Assembly: GCF_019649055.1 (NCBI RefSeq) | Contig: NW_026570514.1 | Span: 1-64,000, forward strand | Direction of reading: 5' to 3' | Source: Paramacrobiotus metropolitanus | Taxonomy: Eukaryota; Tardigrada; Eutardigrada; Parachela; Macrobiotidae | DNA length: 64,000 bases | In this document: positions 56,331 to 64,000 of the stretch, in pieces | How positions within the stretch are numbered: the first letter of the stretch is position 1 | How the letters are laid out: each line of letters opens with the position of its first letter | Notes under the pieces: generated by a model | Database searches by the model: none | Told to the model about the DNA's origin: nothing | What the model saw: only the letters and a program-made list of their open reading frames with translations | Position numbers and translations under genes: made by a program

Positions 56331-57142
56331 GCTCGGCACATTCTAAATAACTCTCGAAAAACTTAACAGCGATTTGCTATACAGAGCAAACGCTACCAAG
56401 AATCCAAGTACTGCTAATATAGAGCTGTACATTTAAATGTATGTGCGACATATGTGAAGGGAAGTGTGTGCCGCCGTAACGGCTGTGTCTACAATCTCAC
56501 TGTAAGCTTATCAAACCGTCGTAAATTTCACGATAAAAACGATACTAGTAATAAAACTGCCGTATGTTTGTGAATGTCGTTTGAGTAGCAAGCGTATTTC
56601 CTTCTAGTACTCTGTCTGTAATCTGTATATAACTACGCGCATCATTTCTCCGCCATGCATATTCCGGTAGTCCAAAAATAATCTTTTTCAATGCGCACAA
56701 CTAGGTAACATGTACAGAATACAGATAGTCAGATACAGTACTACCATGTCAGTAAACTGTCTTAAGCATTGCGCTACGATACGCTAATTTTCAGCGGCTC
56801 TAAGCATTAAAGCTAAAAATACATTCCACCTTACCGCTAGCGTTATAAAAGCTAGTTAGCGGTATCGACGTTTTCGGAATGTGCGAAACGGTTACTTACG
56901 TTAACTTGTGTTTTACTTAATACCCGTACAGTATCATGTTCTTCGTTTAATGTTGCGGTGAATGGATGTAATCCGGTCTATAGCGCTGAGAAGAACGATC
57001 AAGAATAAAAAAGTTCACTACTGCACACTTTTAATCCTGTTATCCCGTATACTTGGAGCGGTATACATAAGCTGTCCTATAATCATGTCCGTACTGTGGA
57101 ACGGTGTGAGTGGAAATGGTAAAATTATGGAGCAGTACTTGC
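56331..57142. other. Intergenic
   Basis: No gene recognised. TTATAAAAGCTAG at about 56844 on the plus strand resembles a TATA box without a gene after it. Confidence 0.4.
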
Positions 57143-59808
57143 TCATGCGGCTAACACCGAGACATTTCCTGATGATTCAGCATAGAACGGTACACACACT
57201 GTACGCACAACACGGCCATTCTTTTCTTGTAAGCCATCTTCCTGAGGCAGCTCTTTAAGATGTACGGTAGTCCAACCCGCACCGGCTGTCGTATTATGAA
57301 TGTCATACGTCTCCATGATCAGTGCCGGTGAGCCGTCCGCGTAACGTCCACCATAGACGTACAGTTTGGTACCGATAGCAAACGCACAGTGATCCACGCG
57401 CGGGGATAGCAGCTCCGCCTTTAGTGTCTCCCAGTGTAAATTTTCCATTTCTACATCGGCAAGACGCAGAAGCAAACACGATTTCTCGACTGTTGTTATA
57501 TGTCCCTCGGGGGTGTCCTTGAAAGTCATGCCACCGAGAACGTAGATATCGGTCCCCACAACGGCTACGGCATAATCCCGGCGGCCATCCGCAAGACTCG
57601 GCAAAGGTTGCCAGGATCCGGTGATTGTGTCGTAGCACAGTGCAAAAATGGAATTGGTTTTAACCACCTCGTTGATTTCACCGAAGAAGATTATGTATCG
57701 GTGGCCGAGGCGCTCTGCCCCATGTAAGAAGCGTAAACTATGAAAACAACAGAATTTATGACAAAGGCACTATTAGTTGCAAAGCTTTTTTTATGAAGCT
57801 GACCTTTCTCTTTGGTTTTCTGCGGAAATTGTCGGTTTATGCTTTAACGGTTTATGTTACCGCAGCAGAATTATTTAAAGTCCGCGTAAGCGCTTCAAGC
57901 ACTTTTAAATTAATGGACTGCTCTAGCTGAGCTGCGTTACATGCACGATTTACGCGCACTTACTCTGAAAATCTTGGAGGCAATGCAATGCGCTTCGTGG
58001 AGGGCACACCACTTCCAAGATCCATTTCCAGCAATTCAGATTTAACTCCTGCGCATTGAAGCCGATTAGTGAAGTATATCTTATTCTGCACCTTGATAAG
58101 ACATCCGGGCGATGAAAGCGAAGACACAAGCGTGGTAGAGGAGTGTTCTTGCAAATTACACGAAACCGTATCCCAGCTAACATTATCCGCACTTACAACC
58201 TGGAAGACCGCCTCGTTGTCCAGTCCTTTGATTTGCCCCGTGAAAGCTTTTTTATCTAAATCCGCCGGCAATTTGAGCGATTCCAGTGTATTTGTTCTTG
58301 CGTCAAACACGCAGGCCGACACCACGGTCTTTCCTCCCACTAGACGATGTACGAAAAAGGCAATCTTATTTGGTAAAGTATTGTTTACACTGTGCAGGTT
58401 TTTCAACAGCTCTTTGGCTGTTACTCTGATGCGTTTATCGTAAGCAAAGCATGGCATAATACACTGCGCCATATCGGACGGTATGGCATCCAATGTATAA
58501 GGCACCCATCCGTTCTCTACCGCTCTAATATGGTTGAGTTCCGCTATGGTAGTTACAGTCATTAAGCTTCCTGGTAGTTTGACCAGCCATTTCTCACGTT
58601 GACCCATAACACTCCCGATGAGATCCAACATAATACAGCCCAAACTCCAGATATCTGTACCTCGTCCAACAGGATCTCCTGGGCGTTGAGTGTAATAGCA
58701 AACCAACTCTGGAGACATGTATTTGTACGTTCCCACAACTCTGCTGACATCAGCGTGACTGGTCCTTTCCTGCTGGATTTTAACAAAATCATCCAAATCA
58801 CATATCATTACTTTGTTCTCCTTGCCTATGGACTGAATCAATATGTTTGCTGGTTTTAAATCTCCGTGCATAATCTTAATGTCATCCCGGTGTAAATAGT
58901 TTAGTCCATCGGCAATTTGGCACGCATAGTTTATTGCGGTCTTGTAATCGAGCAAATCCTTCTCCATGACTACAGCTAAATCTAAACACGCATACGAATA
59001 TGAGAATTCAAGATATTAGGAATTCAAATATTGTACATTGAAATGCCGCTAGACCTTGTTTTCCACAGTAAACAAAGTCTAATTGCGTTTCGAATTACAG
59101 AATTTCAAAATGATTCGCCATGAAATTGTCTCAACAAACAGAGATTTTTTGGTACCAAAATTTATTGCTTTCACTTCAATACTCGTACTTCGGTATAATG
59201 TCTCGTACTACGGCTCTTCAGATGTTTTGCCCACAAAATGATATACGTAAAACGATACAACAAAGCGACTGGATTTGTACATAATAATACAACTACAATA
59301 ATAAAGGATTTTCAGTGGGTTTTACGATTGTAATATTATGCTCCCAAAGCATGTGTCTCATATCAACATCTTCATCATAATTAGCAAAGAACCATGATGG
59401 AAATATACATGTACCTCGGTCACAAAAATCCATCACCCCAGTGGCTTTTATCACGGCATCTGCTCTGTCGATGGTAATTTTATGGTACGTAACCAAATTA
59501 TTATGCTGCAGACGGAGGAGAGTCTTTAATTTATCACACCATTTATTCCATCCCATCATGGTGCCTAACGAACTGTTAGCGTCGATATTCTTCAGAATAA
59601 TCTTAACGGCAACGGCGTTTCTTCCATGGAATTTGCTTCCTTCTGCGGCTCTTCCCCTGTACACCATTCCATTGGAGCCACTTCCTAGGAAATCCCTGGA
59701 TGCGTACACATAGTTACAAGGGCACTCATGGATACCGGTTGTGGTGTCATCGATATTACAGTATTTACACAGGAGCATATGATAATTATTCGTCTTTGGC
59801 GTTAGCAT
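57143..59808 (-). CDS. Protein kinase fused to Kelch-like propeller
   Basis: Exons 59808-59415, 58969-57964, 57737-57143; introns of 445 and 226 nt; 664 aa. N-lobe: FLGSGSNGMVYRG (glycine loop) and AVAVKII (Lys). C-lobe: NYLHRDDIKIMHGDLKPANILI (catalytic HGD with Asp and Asn present), MICDLDDFVK in place of DFG, YMSPEL for APE, and TDIWSLGCIMLDL. Residues ~340-664 are repeat-like: VVSACVFDARTNTLESL, then Kelch units with DYAVAVVGTDIYVLGGM and HCAFAIGTKLYVYGGRY. The splice junctions keep phase and join kinase and Kelch. Ser/Thr kinase activity is plausible, though the altered DFG leaves doubt. Confidence 0.8.
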
Positions 59809-62755
59809 TATATGAGCAGAAAAAACCTGTAGTAGGCGAAAAGTAACATATAAAAATTAAAAACATAGCCACGGAATTCGCGACTTATAGAACTGACGCA
59901 GTCGCAACGCACGCTGGACGTTGCTGGCGATTTATACTGATTTCCAACTCGATAAGTTGCGGCAATAGGTTAATTTCTTTATTATTATCTTTTGAGGACT
60001 CCACGATGGCACCAATTGTTTGTTTGAAATGTAAACGGGTAGCTGCACCCAGCCGCAAAGTAAACAGAAGGCAAGCGATGTATGACAAAAGTTGTGGTCG
60101 TACTGTACTCATTTCTACGCTTCTTATCAAGTTGACTAACTTGCGTCCTGGCTTCTGATAGCGCTGTTAATATAACCGTGTTATGCGAAAATCTTGGCAA
60201 GCACTGGATAGTGCATAACGTATTGCAATACTTTAAAAGTGGAGAAATACTTTAGAAGTTTTGCTGTACTTTTCAGATATCGAAATACTTTAGAATGCCT
60301 CAGCGCTTAATTAATTTTTAAAAGTATTGCTGTACTTTCAGAGTACTGCAATACTTTAAACTGTTTCAGCGCTTGATCGTCTGTTTCGGCTTGTTCGGCG
60401 TTGTTCGGGAAGATCACTTTGGCACTGCAGTAATTGTATTTCGTTCAGACTATGTGACGCATAAAATAATAGCTAAAATAATAGCCAGTACTTACTACTT
60501 AGCGTTCAGATCGACGACCTCTACACAACAACATAATGCAGTTTACAGCAAATGTTGCTGCCAGCGGCTGCATGTGCTGTCACTGGTACCTGCATTCCTG
60601 ATCACGCTCCCCGTTATTTTTACTAGGGGCGTGGGTAATACACGGTTGTGCAAAACCCAATATGGGCGACCACCAGACGACGACGTAGTTCGACGAGAAA
60701 ATACCAGTGAACTGCAACAAGGCGCACGGAGAGATGAGGAATCACAACATCAGTCAACAGTGCATTACTCGGCACATCCATAAATAAACTAGTTGACAAT
60801 AATACTTAATACAATACTTGACAATAATACAATATGATCTGACACGGCGACAACAAAATTAAATAAATTATTAGCGCTAACGTAAGTACACAAAAACAAT
60901 GGTGCATGCACCAAAAGTGCACATGCATGCACCAATGGTGCAAAAATGCATGCACCATTGGTACGGATCTTTACTGGTGCCGATACTTATCACGGGGTGA
61001 CCTCGTTTTAACGGAGTTGCCACAGCCATGATTATACAAGCTCGGCCCGAATTGCTTATGGACCACTTTATGAGAACTTGTAGCTTTATTTGGGTTACAC
61101 TACCATGATTACATTATTGTGCTAAACTAAAAATTGGGCGGAGTATGTGTATCTATATCATTCAGTGCCGGTTTTAGTGTATGAAACCGATAGCAAGGAT
61201 GTAATTATCACCCCCAACTGCAAGCCGGTCGTGGGGCCATGGATCAATCAAACTTATTAGTTTACTAACTCTCCGGAAATACTACCCTAGTCATCTCGTT
61301 TAGCAGAGCTAGCAGCATCAGGCGATGTAGCTCACACTATACGTTCAACACCACAACTGCCAGCGAATCAGTAGATTTCTCAGCGCCGTCTGACACAATG
61401 TTAAAGTACAGATCTCGTCAACTGGATACGATTTCTTGGTATAATGCCACCTAACAAACATTACAGACGCATTGCACTTTTTACAGAAAAATAATAGTGG
61501 GGCGCGAGTTTAATTGATAAATTGGGCTGTTTTCTCAAACTTTCAACGCTGTATTTTTTAGTACCTCGTAAGTATTGTACCAATATTTTCACGTTGAACG
61601 TATGTTTATTAACGCTTATCGATGTATAGAATTCAATGGAGCCGCACGGCGCACATCTGTCCTCATTTTTCCCTCGTTGGTCAGACTCCGTCAAATTATG
61701 TTTGAATTTGTATTAGCAGAAAGATACAAACCGGATTCAAAACAAAACAATCTTGGGAAAGATGTTGATGCAAATTGGTGATAAAAATAGGACGGCCACC
61801 AGTTGTCAGTAGGCTCAACTTGGCACTTGGCAGTACATAGGAGCACACATACAGATACGTTATGGGCCTCCTCTTGCACTTTCAGAGATTTTGGTTTCGT
61901 TGATGAGACTCTACCCAGTCACATTGAATTTTTTTAGCAGCAGGACAAACCTGGAAGTACGAGCATTTGCAATGGACCAACATTTAAAAGCCCTATTTTT
62001 GCACAAACAACATTGCTGCTACTGGTATTTGGTACTGCACGTCACATACTGGTAATATTGGCGCCAGGAAAGCTTTTTCGTTACTTCCGGGTGCGAAGTT
62101 TGTTTTTTCTCGTTTCCCAGTTCCTTAGTACCAACCTGTACACAATATAGCCGGTAAACAAAAAAATCGTTAAAGAATCACAACTTTTAAAACATTCTGT
62201 AGAGGTATGGCAACGAAACGGAATACGGAGCAGCTAAGAAATGGGCCAACCCCAAATCAGCATCGATTTTCGTGGATTTCGATTTTTTATGTGCGAACTT
62301 TTTTCTTTATACAGCAGTGCGTACATTAGGTCCTGCACATTTAGATCAGTTACTAAACAAGGTTTGGAAGCTCCAAGGAATTCAGCAAGGAGTCAAGACA
62401 GTACTTCTTCGTACAATACGTCTGCTCCGCGCATGAGCGGTCCGCACGCTGGTAATGGATTATTTTAATCAATACCGTCCGAACTGCAGAACAAACATTT
62501 TTAACCTTTCCCACATTCAACTAAGAATCGGACCAGCCTGTATTAGCTGATCCGCTTACGTAGTGCTTCCAGCCATCACGGCCATCACACATAGCTTCCA
62601 GCCATCACGCGAAGCCATTTCAAAATTCAGTTAATTCACTTACTTGCACGAAAGCAGCTGGTGGTTTGCACTTGGCATTTTGTTCGAGGTACTTACTACC
62701 AGTAATTTCGGTTACGCTTGTTAGTTATCGAAACCAGAGCGGGCCTTTTGCCACA
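59809..62755. other. Intergenic, mostly unassigned
   Basis: A 75-codon minus frame at 59885-60112 begins with a signal-peptide-like MSTVRPQLLSYIACLLFTLRLG but has no other support. Around 60230-60360 several copies of GAAATACTTTAGAA / GCTGTACTTTCAGA form dispersed short repeats. No other gene is seen up to the BTB gene. Confidence 0.35.
60901..60962. repeat. Cluster of GGTGCATGCACC palindromes
   Basis: GGTGCATGCACC (60901-60912) is a 12-bp perfect palindrome. ACCAATGGTGCA (60931-60942) and TGCACCATTGGT (60951-60962) form a 12-bp hairpin with an 8-nt loop. The intervening sequence repeats GCATGCACC. Confidence 0.6.
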
Positions 62756-64000
62756 ATGGGTCCTAAGCCAAAGAAGCAAAAGACGTCGGATCAACCAGAT
62801 CAAACGTCCGTTAGGATCCAGCTGCGCATCGACAGTTCCGAAGTGTCCGTGGGGAAAGCTGCTCTGGTGGCCGAATCAGCGTACTTCGCCACCATGTTCG
62901 CCGGAAATTTCAAGGAAAGCGACTCCACCATCATCGAGCTGCAGCAACCGGCCGACGTCAGCCTGAAAGCGCTTGTCAAACTGGTGGAAAGCGTGGGCAG
63001 GGATGTCTCCGAATTGTCCATTGATCGGAAAGAAGCCGTTAAAGTGTGGATGGCCGCCAGATACCTGCAAATGGAGAAAGCGGAGAAAATGGCTGCCGGA
63101 ATCTTGGACGAAGTGATGAAGCGGCCAAAGCACGCCTACCGCTTGTGGCGATCGGCCCGCCGCGACGCTCTGGTGGATTTGGAGACATTGACCTCTGGAG
63201 TGATTTTAAAAAACTTCCTGCATGGTGCCAAGTTTCTCCAGTTTCCGAAGCCATGCGAAACGGAGTTTCTCAAGTGCTCAGTGGATGAAGTCACGGATCT
63301 GCTGTCGCACGAAGACTTCGTTCCACAATCCGAAGCAATGGTGTATCAGGTTTGTACGCCTATTTAGAGACGTTTATGACTTTTAGTAAAGATAGAGTTG
63401 ATTTACAAAGTAGTAAAAGAAACGGTTTTCTATAAGTGTTACATCACTTAATCTTATGTAGTCGAGGTAAACGAGAAACTTGAGCTGGAAAACCAGCGAT
63501 ACTGCAATAGATGTTGCGGTGCACCGTGTATTTGTCAATATAAAGTATCGAATGTTGACGTTTGCGCTTTGCAGATGATAATGTGGTGGTGCATGCATAA
63601 CGCCACGGAACGAATGCGGCATATACATCCTCTTCTGAGCGGCTGTGTTGCATGGGATGATCTGGATGTGAATCTGCTGATCGCCACCGCGAGCGGACAA
63701 CTACTTGAGGCACTGAAGCAGATTGCGGAAGAGCGCCAGATGGGTTGTGGAGCGTTGTTGAAGCGTGCAGCGAAGAAAGAGGCCATCTTCTACCACATGC
63801 GCAAAGGTCATCCGCACCAGCTCTTCCGCTTCGACTTCATCCGCAACGAACTGACCAAGCTGGACACGCCCGTTCAAGCCAAGCTGGCAGAGTGTTGGGC
63901 GAGAGTTAACGTCGATGGTTTCGCGGTGGCCTTGGGCCGGGAGCTGATCCTCCCCGTCAAGACGGATGGGAAGTACGACGATGTGATTGCGATGGATTGC
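62756..64000 (+). CDS. BTB-BACK-Kelch protein, 5' part (runs off the window)
   Basis: Exons 62756-63349 and 63575 to beyond 64000; intron 225 nt, phase 0 (donor CAG|GTTTGT, acceptor TTTGCAG|ATG). After a basic start, the BTB fold shows VSVGKAALVAESAYFATMFAGNFKESD and LSIDRKEAVKVWMAARYLQME. The BACK domain follows (AYRLWRSARRDALVDL, FLKCSVDEVTDLLSHEDF, EAMVYQMIMWW), leading toward a Kelch repeat (GRELILPVKTDGKYDDVIA) at the edge. Such proteins are Cullin-3 substrate adaptors or actin-binding. The upstream frame to 62666 is in phase, but the Kozak-like CACAATGGG favours 62756. Confidence 0.8.

Noticed and set aside
60373-60783. 136-codon plus frame
   Set aside because: No homologous features and overlaps short dispersed repeats.
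1-64000. CRISPR arrays, rRNA and tRNA genes
   Set aside because: No regular spacer-repeat array, no rRNA-like stretch and no convincing cloverleaf; the A/B-box-like words in the 0.7 kb repeats are too far apart.

Overview
This is eukaryotic, most likely invertebrate-animal DNA. It has spliceosomal introns of about 54-250 nt with clean GT-AG borders, a BTB-Kelch gene, a kinase-Kelch gene, a JmjC gene, GT10 fucosyltransferases and MITEs. Intron size and gene content would fit a tardigrade or another small ecdysozoan, but the sequence alone does not fix the taxon. Everything here is read by eye. No database search was possible, so family names rest on visible motifs.

Layout. (1) 1-10566 is a virus-like element with TATA-box promoters: ribonucleotide reductase small subunit (frameshifted), a degenerate two-BIR protein, a protein-primed-type family B DNA polymerase (one intron, one frameshift), an A32/FtsK-type packaging ATPase, two small unknown genes and an IAP with two BIRs and a UBA-like domain. 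It resembles Polinton/adintovirus elements; integrase and capsid genes are not in view. (2) 10837-18272 holds two spliced minus-strand genes: an eleven-exon, about 1620-aa JmjC protein whose C-terminus looks like an inactive OTU fold, and an SGNH-hydrolase/charged-helix protein. A putative leader exon upstream carries four palindromes. (3) 18772-23877 is repeat-rich: diverged ~0.7 kb repeats, two hairpins and a hAT-type MITE with an 8-bp target duplication.

(4) 23878-32519 is a second, different Polinton-like element on the minus strand: a virion-type protein, broken integrase with chromodomain, basic core-like protein, packaging ATPase, one-BIR protein, a plus-strand membrane peptide, and a DNA polymerase that has both real introns and many frameshifts. 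(5) 32651-40477 has intact genes (unknown 366-aa protein, ANP32-like LRR protein, acidic protein, C2H2 protein) mixed with broken host-gene copies (ornithine decarboxylase-like joined to MAT2B-like, and a HECT C-terminus). A 16-bp box related to GTGGCTAACCGACACA lies about 70-185 bp upstream of five starts across sections 4 and 5, tying the viral polymerase to the intact accessory genes.

(6) 41961-44335 has a fold-back element and the C-terminal remnant of a retroelement endonuclease. (7) 44569-56330 is a ~7 kb tandem duplication of a convergent pair: an unknown 224-aa gene (plus) and a two-exon GT10 fucosyltransferase (minus), with a third, broken fucosyltransferase between. (8) 57143-59808 encodes a protein kinase fused to a Kelch-like propeller, and 62756 to the window end is the start of a BTB-BACK-Kelch gene.

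The most unusual points are the shared promoter box, the JmjC/pseudo-OTU fusion with ten phase-0 introns, the palindromes conserved by paired changes, and an element whose replication and integration genes are broken while its structural-type ORFs are open.
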